A DNA stretch of 64,000 bases from Mycobacterium haemophilum DSM 44634 (GTDB taxonomy: Bacteria; Actinomycetota; Actinomycetes; Mycobacteriales; Mycobacteriaceae): the NCBI RefSeq assembly GCF_000340435.2, contig NZ_CP011883.2:2650687-2714686 (forward strand), written 5' to 3'. The notes beneath the pieces are model-generated. The model saw nothing but the letters and a program-made list of their open reading frames with translations, had not been told where the DNA came from and did no database searches. Made by a program: the position numbers and the translations under genes. This document shows positions 35,097 to 43,382 of the stretch, one piece after another. Position 1 is the first letter of the stretch; each line of letters begins with the position of its first letter.

Positions 35097-35471
35097 TCAT
35101 GGCGCCGGCCGGTCGCACGTGGGCTTAGACCTCGCCGCCTTCGCCGCGTTACGCAGACTGGTGTTGGTGGATCGCAAGTCGGTATTAGCCTGTGACAATG
35201 CTGCGTTGTCGTCTTCGAGGTCAAGAATACGGGCGATACCGGCCAGGTTGATGCCGGCATCTACCAGCGCGCTAATGCGCTGCAACCGAGCCAAATCGTC
35301 GGCGCTATAGCGCCGGGTTCCGCCGTCACTTCGAGCCGGTCTGAGTAGCCCGTAACGTTCGTAGAGCCGCAGCGACTGCACCGGGATGCCAGAAAGTTCT
35401 GCGGCGACGGAGATGCCATATACGCCATGATCGGGTGCCGGCGAACCCATGGTATCACTGCGACCAGCCAT
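35097..35471 (-). CDS. MerR-family regulator divergent from hsp18
   Basis: The 124-residue MerR/HspR-like protein has the winged helix starting GVYGISVAAELSGIPVQSLR and RLYERYGLLRPARSDGGTRR, then a short coiled-coil tail. GGAGGA lies about eight bases before ATG 35471. HspR-type regulators repress small heat-shock and chaperone genes, and its divergent placement beside hsp18 fits that role. The C-terminus has no effector domain, as expected for protein- or temperature-controlled repressors. Confidence 0.85.
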   Translation of the reverse strand: MAGRSDTMGSPAPDHGVYGISVAAELSGIPVQSLRLYERYGLLRPARSDGGTRRYSADDLARLQRISALVDAGINLAGIARILDLEDDNAALSQANTDLRSTNTSLRNAAKAARSKPTCDRPAP

Positions 35472-35612
35472 CAAACATTCCTCCGCTACCTACACAGAAA
35501 ACTTGTCTATCACACTTGCATTGAAATATTGATGGTGCTATATCAAATCTATGCCATCATACACAGATAATAGATGGCTTATCCCAGTAGATTGGAGTGT
35601 GAGGTGACCACC
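35472..35612. promoter_or_regulatory. MerR/hsp18 divergent promoter with inverted repeat
   Basis: The 141-bp intergenic region is markedly AT-rich compared with its surroundings. It contains an inverted pair GATGG ... CCATC separated by about 18 bp (within 35530-35560) and AT-rich boxes such as TGCTATATCAA. GAGGTG at 35601-35606 serves as the hsp18 ribosome site. No exact HAIR-type CTTGAGT-N7-ACTCAAG element is present, so the operator may differ from that of classical HspR. Confidence 0.45.
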
Positions 35613-36059
35613 ATGCTGATGCGTACTGACCCATTTCGCGAACTGGATCGCTTCGCCCAGCAAGTGCTAGGAACGTCTGCCCGTCCGGCAGTAATGCCCA
35701 TGGACGCCTGGCGTGAGGGCGAAGAATTTGTCGTCGAGTTCGACCTTCCTGGCATTAACGCCGATTCGCTGGACATCGACATCGAACGCAACGTAGTCAC
35801 CGTGCGGGCCGAGCGCCCAGGAGTCGACCCCGATCGGGAAATGCTTGCTGCCGAGCGGCCACGCGGCGTATTCAATCGTCAGCTACTGCTCGGCGAGAAC
35901 CTTGACACCGACCGGATCGCGGCTTCCTACGAAGAAGGCGTCCTGAGACTGTCGATACCAGTAGCCGAAAGGGCTAAGCCGCGCAAGATCTCCGTCGATC
36001 GCGGCGGCGACGGACACCAGGCCATCAACAACACCGAACACGAAGTCATAGACGCCTAA
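35613..36059 (+). CDS. hsp18: 18-kDa antigen small heat-shock protein
   Basis: The 148-residue protein starts MLMRTDPFRELDRFAQQVLG and matches the M. leprae/M. avium 18-kDa antigen. The alpha-crystallin domain spans about residues 38-130, with FDLPGINADSLDIDI and the closing EGVLRLSIPVAE. It is an ATP-independent holdase that protects unfolded proteins. ATG 35613 with GAGGTG upstream is the family start; an in-frame upstream ATG is not used. A 14-bp tandem duplication covers its stop codon. Confidence 0.93.
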   Translation: MLMRTDPFRELDRFAQQVLGTSARPAVMPMDAWREGEEFVVEFDLPGINADSLDIDIERNVVTVRAERPGVDPDREMLAAERPRGVFNRQLLLGENLDTDRIAASYEEGVLRLSIPVAERAKPRKISVDRGGDGHQAINNTEHEVIDA

Positions 36060-36077
36060 TCGAAGACGCCTAATCGA
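36050..36077. repeat. 14-bp perfect tandem duplication at hsp18 stop
   Basis: AGACGCCTAATCGA at 36050-36063 is repeated exactly at 36064-36077. The first copy contains the hsp18 stop codon, so the duplication does not change the protein. It looks like replication slippage. Confidence 0.9.
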
Positions 36078-36109
36078 CTGTGGCTTGCGCAGCAAATTAA
36101 GCAGGCCGC

Positions 36110-36168
36110 GGCGGTCAGCAGCCCACCTTAACAAATAGAAGGATCGACACGCTGGGCTGCTGGCCGCC
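36110..36168. repeat. 16-bp inverted repeat downstream of hsp18
   Basis: GGCGGTCAGCAGCCCA (36110-36125) pairs with TGGGCTGCTGGCCGCC (36153-36168) with one mismatch, around an AT-rich 27-bp loop. It may be a terminator or a small inverted-repeat element. The rest of 36060-36435 shows no coding signal. Confidence 0.7.
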
Positions 36169-36435
36169 GATGTGCCAGCGTTCGCAACCCGCACGGCTAG
36201 AGGGGCTTGGACAGATCGGCACTGCGATGTCGGTTGACGACCGCGTCATAATGGTTACACCGGCGTTCCCTCAACTAGATACTTCGGCAGCCGTCCTTGG
36301 CGTTGAGTAGCCAGCACTGTTTGTCCCGATGGCGCTATCGAGCGGGTATCCGGGGCGATAGGTGTTCGTCTGACGGTGCGCTGATGTGATGGTCAGTCTC
36401 CGCAGCGACGTGGACCCGAGGAGTCAAGGTCGACG

Positions 36436-37203
36436 ATGAATTGGAAGCTCAACGGCCAGTCGGCCGATGTCGAACAGGCCCTCGCTGGCGACGCACCGCA
36501 ACAGGTGGGGTGGTTCCGCTTCTACTTCACCGATCAACGGTGGGAATGGTCCGAACAGGTGCAGCAGATGCACGGATACGAGCCCGGCAGTGTCGTCCCT
36601 ACTACCGAACTGGTTCTCGCTCACAAGCACCCCGACGACCGCGGTCAGGTAGCGGCCACCATTAACGAAATCCTAAACACACATAAGGCGTTCAGCACCC
36701 GCCACCGGATCGTCGACACCCGCGGAAATGTGCACCACGTCGTCGTGATTGGTGATCAGCTCTTCGACGACCAAGGGGCAGCGATCGGAACGCATGGTTT
36801 CTACATCGATGTTTCGACCCTGCCTGAACAAGTGCACGAGGACATCGTCACAGCGCGGCTAGCCAAGATCACCGAAAACCGCGCCAGCATCGAGCAGACC
36901 AAGGGCATGTTGATGCTGATCTATGGCATAACCGACGACGCAGCGTTCAACCTGCTCAAATGGCTGTCTCAGGAAGCCAACGTCAAGCTGCGGCTGTTGG
37001 CCGAACAGATCTGTAAAGATTTCCGCGGCGCCGGACCCGCTTTCAGCGCCCAATCAGAGTTCGACCAACTACTGCTGACAGCGTATCTTCGCGTCCCTCG
37101 CGGAGACAACCCGGCTATACCCAAGAAGCATGACGAGCGCGCACCACGGCCCGTTCACAGTGGAACGGATGCCCAACGATCAGACGCGCCCGTCAACGGA
37201 TAG
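36436..37203 (+). CDS. PAS-ANTAR RNA-binding response protein
   Basis: The 255-residue protein has a PAS fold at about residues 20-130 (WEWSEQVQQMHGYEPG, then HPDDRGQVAATINE and HRIVDTRGNVHHV) and an ANTAR domain at about 150-205 (RASIEQTKGMLMLIYGITDD with LLKWLSQEANVKLRLLAEQI). ANTAR domains bind paired hairpins in nascent RNA and act as antiterminators. The sensor ligand is unknown. It stands alone next to stress genes. The basic C-terminal tail of about 30 residues is disordered. Confidence 0.88.
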   Translation: MNWKLNGQSADVEQALAGDAPQQVGWFRFYFTDQRWEWSEQVQQMHGYEPGSVVPTTELVLAHKHPDDRGQVAATINEILNTHKAFSTRHRIVDTRGNVHHVVVIGDQLFDDQGAAIGTHGFYIDVSTLPEQVHEDIVTARLAKITENRASIEQTKGMLMLIYGITDDAAFNLLKWLSQEANVKLRLLAEQICKDFRGAGPAFSAQSEFDQLLLTAYLRVPRGDNPAIPKKHDERAPRPVHSGTDAQRSDAPVNG

Positions 37204-37294
37204 GGCTTGTAGCCCCGCGTCGTCCTTGTTGCAGGTGCGGAATTGTTCGTGCCATCGGGACAGGCTACGCCTCCCCGCAGCACGTCCCATTAGG

Positions 37295-38485
37295 TCACCG
37301 TACTTCTTGTAGCACAGGCTGCCACGAGTACTTCGCACTGAGTTGTCTATATATAGTCTGCGACTCGAGCGCGATCCTGTCCCAGGTGAAGCGGGATAGT
37401 GCGCGGCTCCGACCCGCAGCGCCCATGCTCTCGCGAAAAAACCGTTGTGTGCAAAGTCTTTTCAACGCAATGGCTAATTCAATGGGATTGCCCGCTGACA
37501 GCACTAGCCCAGTTACGCCGTGCACGACGGCGTCGACCAGGACACCGACGGGCAGCGCGACCACTGCTACTCCACTGGCCATGGCTTGTAACACCGTTGT
37601 CGCGCGCGGCGGCTGCCGCGGTGTGCATAAAACCACGTCGGTGGATCGCAGCAACATCGGCAGCTCGTCACCCGCGACCGTGCCTACGAAACGGACCCGG
37701 TCGGCTACTCCAAGCTCGGCAGCAAGGCGTGTGAGTTCGGCCCGCGCCCGGTCGTGTCTGTGGTCAGTAGCGGCAGTTTCCGCGATCACAAGCTCGGTGC
37801 CTGGAACCCCGCGGATCACTCGAATTGCGATGTCGAACCCGTTGCACGACAGTGGGTTCGATGCTAAGCAGAGAACGCGATGACGGTCGCTCTGGGCCAG
37901 CGCCGGACCGACCGGTGTGTACCGCTGGATGTCGACACCGCCCGGCAAAACCGACAATCGCGTCCGACTATGACGTAACCTGGCCAGCACGTCGACGTCC
38001 GCGGCGCTCTCTGTGGTCACCCAAGTCGCATTACGCGCCAATAGCGGCTCGATGCGTTCACGTTCGGTCTGTCGAACCAGGCCGTCGAAGGAGCGCAACT
38101 GCGATGTGGCGGCCAGACCCCAGAAGGTTTGGATCGTCGGGATGCGTTGCCGCCGCGCGGCCAGTTGAGCCGCCAAGCCGCCGAGCCAACCGTGCGCGTG
38201 CACGACGTCAGGTCGCTCCACCAGCCACAAGCCCGCGAGGGAGGCGGCCCAGTCCCCGACAAACGGCAAGACGTCGCGGGCAGGCATCCCCACATTAGGA
38301 CCGACACACGTCGAGACGACTTGATAGCCGTGGGTGGCGCTTGCACCGTGGCAACTTCCCTGACCGTGGCGACGTCCCTGCCTGACATAGGAGATAATGT
38401 CATGCCCTTGTGCCGCCAGCGCGCTGCACAGCGAGCCGGTTTCCTCACCGACAAGGTCATCGCCGCTGACGAACGCAATTCTCAC
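37295..38485 (-). CDS. GT4-family glycosyltransferase
   Basis: From GTG 38485 (MRIAFVSGDDLVGEETGSLC) the protein is 396 residues, with AAGGGA upstream. The N-terminal Rossmann domain has VVHAHGWLGGLAAQLA near residue 100, and the C-terminal GT-B domain has VRFVGTVAGDELPMLL and the ERRVLxxMA-like segment TVLQAMASGVAVVALP near residue 310. It is probably a cytosolic retaining glycosyltransferase using a nucleotide sugar. The 171-residue upstream frame extension is rejected because it is antisense to the catalase remnant. Confidence 0.85.
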   Translation of the reverse strand: MRIAFVSGDDLVGEETGSLCSALAAQGHDIISYVRQGRRHGQGSCHGASATHGYQVVSTCVGPNVGMPARDVLPFVGDWAASLAGLWLVERPDVVHAHGWLGGLAAQLAARRQRIPTIQTFWGLAATSQLRSFDGLVRQTERERIEPLLARNATWVTTESAADVDVLARLRHSRTRLSVLPGGVDIQRYTPVGPALAQSDRHRVLCLASNPLSCNGFDIAIRVIRGVPGTELVIAETAATDHRHDRARAELTRLAAELGVADRVRFVGTVAGDELPMLLRSTDVVLCTPRQPPRATTVLQAMASGVAVVALPVGVLVDAVVHGVTGLVLSAGNPIELAIALKRLCTQRFFRESMGAAGRSRALSRFTWDRIALESQTIYRQLSAKYSWQPVLQEVR

Positions 38486-38809
38486 TGTGGCTCCCTTCGA
38501 ACCTGGTGAACTCCTTTCACACAGGCACGCGAAAGATATTCCGCGACAGGATCCGGGTACCCGATTTGGTGCCAGCCAAACCGTGAAGCATCGGCCTTTC
38601 CAGCAGGCCACACAGGGCAATCCAGAGCGCGCGTTCTCGACGTCATCGTTGCGTGCGGCCAGCAGAGCGGTCAAGAGGTGCGCGACTCTGCTTCCACGTT
38701 TCGGCTGGATGAACGATGGTACCCCCAAGTGACCGAAAGTCTGGCACCGCCGTAGTGAATCGGAGGGATAAACAAACATGCAGGCCGACCCCACCGTGAC
38801 GGGAAGTAG

Positions 38810-40088
38810 CGAGATCTGGAGCCGTCGCGGGTCCGCCGCGATATCGGCAATCTGACCACCCAGCAAGGCGTCCGGGTTGATCACACTGATGATTCGTTGG
38901 CAGTCGGTGATCGAGGGCCAACTCTGCTGGAGGACTTTCACGCCCGTGAGAAGATCACCCACTTCGATCACGAACGCATTCCAGAACGCGTGGTTCATGC
39001 GCGCGGAGCCGGCGGCTACGGCTTCTTCGAACCGTATGACGATTGGCCGGCCGAGTACACGGCGGCGAGATTTCTGACCACCCCGGGTACCCAGACGCCG
39101 GTGTTTGTGCGGTTCTCCACGGTGGCTGGATCGCGCGGTTCGGCCGATACCGTCCGCGATGTACGCGGTTTCGCCACCAAGTTCTACACCGAACGGGGCA
39201 ACTACGACCTGGTGGGCAACAATTTCCCAGGCCGACGCAGACGTGTTCCGCCATTACACCCAGCGGGTCGACGGGCGCACGCTGAGACAGCGGACCAAGT
39301 CCTTCCAGAATCACTACAGTCAGGCGCGGATGTTCTGGAAGAGCATGTCGGCGATCGAAGCCAACCATATCGTCGCCGCGTTCGCGTTTGAACTCGGCAA
39401 GGTCGAGGTATCCGAGATCCGTTCTGCTGTGGTGGCACAACTCGCTCGCGTCGACCACGAGCTGGCAACAACCCAGGTGGCAGCAAAACTGGGGCTGCCC
39501 GAGCCGCCCGAAGAGTCGGTCGACGACACCACCCCCGCATCACCGGCGTTATCCCAAATCGCTGATACCGGGGACGCCATCGTGTCCCGCAAGGTCGCGC
39601 TGCTGGCCGCGCATGGTGTGGATGTCGTCGGGGTGCAGCGCTTTACCGAGCTGATTCGGCAGCATGGGGCGGTGGTGGAAGTTCTGGCCCCCATTGGCGG
39701 CGGCGCTCTGAGTGGCCGATCGAGCGGTGAGTTACCTGTGGATCGGGCGTTCACGACGGCGGCGTCGGTACTCTACGACGCGGTCCTGGTGGCATGCGGA
39801 CCGCAGTCGGTAGACACGCTTGCCGACGATGGCTATGCCGTGCACTTCGTGATCGAGGCCTACAAGCACCTGAAGCCGATCGGCGCGTTCGGCGCGGGCA
39901 TCGACCTGCTTCGCACGGCACGGATCGAGAGCCGCCTCGCCGACGATCCCGAAGTTGTCAGCGACGAAGCCATCATCACCACTACTGCCGCCGCAGACAA
40001 CTTGCCCGAGGTGTTTGTTGACGAGTTTGCGGCCGCGCTCGCGCAACACCGCTGCTGGCAGCGAAGTACAGATCTGGTACCGGCCTAG
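38810..40088 (+). pseudogene. katE: KatE-type large catalase with core deletion
   Basis: The N-terminal part LTTQQGVRVDHTDDS, RGPTLLEDFHAREKITHFDH and FVRFSTVAGSRGSADTVRD, including the catalytic-His region (VVHARGAGGYG), runs to GNYDLVGNN near 39225. It then jumps to FRHYTQRVDGRTLRQR and HYSQARMFWKSMSAIE in another frame, followed by the C-terminal flavodoxin-like domain to 40088. Roughly 300 residues of heme-binding core, including the proximal tyrosine, are missing. The start codon is also displaced by a TAG at 38807. It cannot be an active catalase. Confidence 0.9.
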
Positions 40089-40171
40089 CGATTCACTGAA
40101 CGTGTTTGACGGTTGTTAGGAGGGGGCAACCCTCGAAGGGGTGTCCGATCACGCATGGGAGGTTGACTATC

Positions 40172-40429
40172 GTGCCGAATCCGTCGATCAAGGATGAGCG
40201 CCTCTACCAGGATTTACGTAAGGAAGGCAATTCTAAAGAAAAAGCGGCGCGGATTTCCAACGCAGCTGCCGCCCAGGGTAAGTCTGCAGTCGGGAGCAAG
40301 GGCGGCACGTCCGGTTCCTATACCGACTGGACGGTGCCACAACTGAAGAAACGCGCGAAAGATCTTGGTATATCTGGATATTCAAGACTAACGAAAGACA
40401 AGTTGATCGCCAAATTGCGCAACCACTGA
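40172..40429 (+). CDS. Small Rho-N/SAP-like domain protein
   Basis: The 85-residue protein starts MPNPSIKDERLYQDLRKEG (GTG 40172, GGAGGT 8 bases upstream). The N-terminal half resembles the small plasmid/stress-related DUF7218-type motif KEKAARISNAAA, and the C-terminal half YTDWTVPQLKKRAKDLGI is a Rho-termination-factor N-terminal/SAP-like helix-extended-loop-helix that can bind nucleic acid. These proteins are often found with stress genes. It ends three bases from the convergent nucleotidyltransferase gene. Confidence 0.8.
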   Translation: MPNPSIKDERLYQDLRKEGNSKEKAARISNAAAAQGKSAVGSKGGTSGSYTDWTVPQLKKRAKDLGISGYSRLTKDKLIAKLRNH

Positions 40430-40432
40430 GCA

Positions 40433-41008
40433 TCAGCGGGTGAGGCCTAGACGGTCAGCTAACACCAAGAACGCGACCGCATAGTCGTTGCTGGCCGTCT
40501 CTGCTCTGATGCGAGCCCAGTCCAACCGTTCGCGGATGGCCCGCACGGCAGGCAGCAATTTCGCAAAATCGCAGTGATGTTCGCCCAGGGCGCGCAGCTT
40601 CTGGATCAGCACGAAGGTCGGCGGCAGCACCGGCATCGTGATTGCTAGCACTTCGCGCCGTTCGGCGCAGTCCAGAGTGCGCGCATCCACGGGAACTCCG
40701 TTGATGCGGTGCAGGACGTCGACGACCGTATCGCCGCTGCGAGCCTTAAATAACCAGTCTTCCGGCGGGTGTTCGACAAAGAATCCCGCATCACTGAGCG
40801 CGGCGCGCGCGGTCGCAACCTCGGATTCGGCGACCACCAGATCCACATCGTGGCTGGGTTCGGGTGCGCCGTAAGCCCACAACGCATAGCTGCCGGCCAA
40901 TGCGAAACGCGGCCCGTTCTCCTTGAGCGCCGCTGCAGCGCCACGCAACGCCTCCCGCAATTGTGCGCGTGAGACCGTTGCATTTGCCCGTGTCTCGGTG
41001 GTTGCCAT
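40433..41008 (-). CDS. Nucleotidyltransferase-fold protein (DNA polymerase beta superfamily)
   Basis: The 191-residue protein has the nucleotidyltransferase signature FALAGSYALWAYGAPEPS followed by HDVDLVV near residue 50, giving the GS...DxD metal site, and a third acidic residue in VVDVLHR. This is the AbiEii/MNT-like group, members of which can act as toxins or AMPylators. No partner HEPN or AbiEi gene is adjacent, so its role is open. The start is ATG 41008 (MATTETRANATV); an in-frame alternative lies upstream. Confidence 0.78.
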   Translation of the reverse strand: MATTETRANATVSRAQLREALRGAAAALKENGPRFALAGSYALWAYGAPEPSHDVDLVVAESEVATARAALSDAGFFVEHPPEDWLFKARSGDTVVDVLHRINGVPVDARTLDCAERREVLAITMPVLPPTFVLIQKLRALGEHHCDFAKLLPAVRAIRERLDWARIRAETASNDYAVAFLVLADRLGLTR

Positions 41009-41107
41009 GCTAGATAAGTCATACCCCACCACTAGGGCCGACAACCCGGCCGGCTGGATGGTGTTTGCCGTCTGTTTAAGTGGCGGCGGAATGGGCAATC
41101 GCCAATT

Positions 41108-41602
41108 GTGTCAGCGCCTGTACTGCGCTTCTATCACCGGGCCGCCAACGTCATCCCGGCCTACAATGCGCAAGCGAATCTGCCGACATGCCTGCGCGCA
41201 GTGCTGACCGCCGCTGTGTGCGTGCCGATCCCGGTCACGATCGTGGTGGTCCTGGACACCAGCGACGCCCACAGCCGAGTTGATCCGGGTTGGCTGCTAC
41301 GTCAGCTCGAGCTGGACAAGGACATGGTCCTGGGTGTGGTGCGCGTCGCCGACTGTCACCAGCATTCCGTCGGTGTTGCCGACCGCTATGTGCAGACCTA
41401 CGAAGCCGGCGACGACAACCACCATCAACACCTTCACGGCGCGAATATGGGCTTCAGTGCCCGAGCGTACTGGCAGGTTGGCGGCTTTCGGACGCTGACT
41501 TCCGGCGAGGACGTCGATTTGGTTGCCCGTTTTGAGGCCGCCGGTTATGGCATTCACCGAGACACCGACCCGGGCCCCTCATGGATGCCCGCACCGCCTT
41601 AG
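41108..41602 (+). pseudogene. GT2 glycosyltransferase with internal deletion
   Basis: The frame VIPAYNAQANLPTCLRAV and PVTIVVVLDTSDA is a GT2 N-terminus. It passes abruptly to HSRVDPGWLLRQLELDKDM, skipping roughly 45-60 residues including the region between the DxD-preceding strand and the TTDADSRVD block. GFSARAYWQVGGFRTLTSGE and VDLVARFEAAGYGIHRDTD follow, after which the normal C-terminus is replaced by PGPSWMPAPP. The deletion is in frame but removes part of the nucleotide-sugar site. Confidence 0.75.
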
Positions 41603-41632
41603 CCAATTGGAGAAGTCAGCGAGAGGTTCCTC

Positions 41633-41800
41633 ATGGCGGCGGGCCTAGTGCGGCACTGGCTGGAGTCGGCGCGATTGGAGTTGCCGTTGCCCGCGTCGGG
41701 TCGTACCGCCGAACGCCGGCAGCGGCTTGCGCTGCTAGCCGAAGCCCATCTCGTGGCAGCCCGGATCGCCGAGGCGCACGTTGATGCCGTCAGCCCATGA
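41633..41800 (+). pseudogene. 3' fragment of an acyl-CoA-dehydrogenase-like gene
   Basis: A 55-codon frame reads GLVRHWLESARLELPLPASG and RLALLAEAHLVAARIAEAHV, which I recognise as part of an acyl-CoA dehydrogenase that accompanies this GT2 in other mycobacteria together with a PIG-L deacetylase and a methyltransferase. The rest of that gene and the other members of the cluster are gone, consistent with one large deletion. Confidence 0.5.
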
Positions 41801-41822
41801 AGGGGTACCCGGAGTCTGTTAG

Positions 41823-42599
41823 ATGACAGCACCCGTGCGCGTGGCGACCTTCAACATCCTGCACGGCCGCACCATCGGCGACGGGGTGGATCCCGCGCGG
41901 CTACGGGACTGCGTGCATCGCCTTGATCCTGACGTGCTCGCGCTGCAAGAGGTCGACCTTGAGCAACCGCGTTCCGATCGAGCCGATCTGACTGCGACGG
42001 CGGCCGAAGCCATGGGAGCCGTCGAGCACCGGTTCGTTGCGGCGATCGCCGGCACCCTAGGAGCGACTTGGATGGCCGCCACCGGCCGTGAGCAACCCGG
42101 GACCGCTGCGTACGGGATCGCGCTGCTGTCCCGTTTTCCGGTCACCAGCTGGCAGGTAGTGCGGTTGCCGCGGATTCCGGTGCGCTTCCCCATGTATTTG
42201 CCGGGAGCCAACCGGATAATGGTCGTCAATGAAGAACCCCGAGCGGCGGTCATCGCGCAGCTGCGAACCCCGTTGGGCGCGCTCACCGTAGCCAATACCC
42301 ACTTATCCTTCGTGCCCGGCTGGAATCGGCGCCAGCTGCGACGACTAGTTCACGACCTGCGCGGCTTTCCGGGTCCACGGCTGCTGACCGGCGACCTCAA
42401 CATGACCCCCAGGGCGGTAGGCCGCTGGTCAGGCATGCGGGAGCTGGCGGTGGCAGCCACGTTTCCCGCGCAGGCGCCCGACCGCCAGCTCGATCACATC
42501 CTCACTGATGACCGCTGTCTGCGCGGCGTCGCGGCGGCCGCTGAGCTGATGCCGATTTCGGATCACCGGCCGCTCGTGGTCACCCTGAACCACGTGTAA
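41823..42599 (+). CDS. Endonuclease/exonuclease/phosphatase family protein
   Basis: The 258-residue EEP-fold protein shows RVATFNILHG near residue 6, LALQEVDLEQPRS near residue 40, TVANTHLSFV near residue 156, LLTGDLNMTP near residue 188 and the closing ISDHRPLVVTL. These place the metal-binding Glu and the catalytic Asp/Asn and His residues. No signal peptide is present. It could act on nucleic acids or phosphodiester lipids; the substrate is unknown. It appears intact although its left neighbour is a deletion scar. Confidence 0.88.
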   Translation: MTAPVRVATFNILHGRTIGDGVDPARLRDCVHRLDPDVLALQEVDLEQPRSDRADLTATAAEAMGAVEHRFVAAIAGTLGATWMAATGREQPGTAAYGIALLSRFPVTSWQVVRLPRIPVRFPMYLPGANRIMVVNEEPRAAVIAQLRTPLGALTVANTHLSFVPGWNRRQLRRLVHDLRGFPGPRLLTGDLNMTPRAVGRWSGMRELAVAATFPAQAPDRQLDHILTDDRCLRGVAAAAELMPISDHRPLVVTLNHV

Positions 42600-42837
42600 G
42601 CCATTCGGGGCCAGCCAGTTTGGCGTTTGTCATCTTCGTCAGACGGGTAGCACCCCACCATCTCAGCCGCCACTCGGCCTCGGCGCGGAATTGCGTTGGC
42701 CAGAAAACGGCCGCTGCAACCTGGCTGATATACGTACACCGCCGGGTCCGCAAGAAGGAAACATCCTCCGCACGACATGCATTCCGACCGCCCTCCACCT
42801 CCGCCGAGCAGCTAGGAAATCGCCTGCGCGTACCTCG

Positions 42838-42869
42838 ATGGGTCCGGCCCATAACCGGGCCGGACCCAT
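42838..42869. terminator. Perfect 13-bp stem hairpin
   Basis: ATGGGTCCGGCCC pairs exactly with GGGCCGGACCCAT around the loop ATAACC. It lies 12 bp past the stop of the csbD gene on the minus strand, so it is a good intrinsic terminator for that gene. The 42600-42837 stretch to its left shows no convincing gene. Confidence 0.8.
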
Positions 42870-42881
42870 CTCCTGAACGAA

Positions 42882-43118
42882 CTATTGGTGTTGCCGCTGA
42901 CGCTCTTCAGCAGCTTTTGCGCCGCCGCGCGCCGACTCGGCTTCGGCTTCCTTCTTGCCCGCGTCACGCTGAGCATGAGCCTTATCTTGTTGCGCCTTGC
43001 CTTCCCGGGCAAGATCGTCGTGGCCGGTCACCGTTCCACCGACCTCTTTGGCCTTGCCCTTGATACCCTCGACGACGCCTTTAACGGCTTCTTCTGGCCC
43101 GCTCTTGTGATCCCCCAT
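42882..43118 (-). CDS. CsbD-family stress protein
   Basis: The 78-residue, Lys/Glu/Ala-rich protein has the CsbD signature GVVEGIKGKAKEVGG near residue 15 and a hydrophilic C-terminal tail (KKEAEAESARGG). CsbD proteins are general-stress proteins of unknown mechanism; mycobacterial members are also described as microaggregate-binding proteins. A purine-rich GGAGGGAGGAT precedes ATG 43118, and a strong hairpin follows the gene. Confidence 0.88.
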   Translation of the reverse strand: MGDHKSGPEEAVKGVVEGIKGKAKEVGGTVTGHDDLAREGKAQQDKAHAQRDAGKKEAEAESARGGAKAAEERQRQHQ

Positions 43119-43382
43119 GTGTCGATCCTCCCTCTCGGTGTTTTGAGCTTGCGCTCGTCGGTCGCGAATTCGTCTGGGTACGTCGCCCCATTGCCGATCG
43201 GCTCATCCGCACCTATCGGTTTCCCATGGGGCGGTCCGCCAAACGCTCCCAGTAGACGTTCAAGGCTTCCGTAGTCGAGGCATCGGTGATCGGGCGACGC
43301 CGTCTCGCGTCAACGGAATCCGTTTAAACGGAGTTTTCCCGGGTAGCCGATCTACCCGACAACTACAGCAAAACGGGGTGAC

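Noticed and set aside
35472..35612. HAIR-type HspR operator
   Set aside because: No CTTGAGT-N7-ACTCAAG pair is present; only a different inverted repeat is visible.
38486..38998. 171-residue upstream extension of the GT4 gene
   Set aside because: It is antisense to the catalase remnant. The conserved GT start is at GTG 38485 with its own ribosome site.
40433..41008. Abi/MNT-HEPN defence pair
   Set aside because: The nucleotidyltransferase fold is clear, but no HEPN or AbiEi partner is adjacent, so a defence call is not supported.
42600..42837. Minus-strand gene starting near 42852
   Set aside because: The frame has a few plausible residues (FRAEAEWRLRWWG) but overlaps the csbD hairpin at its start and the EEP gene at its end, with no ribosome site or family match.
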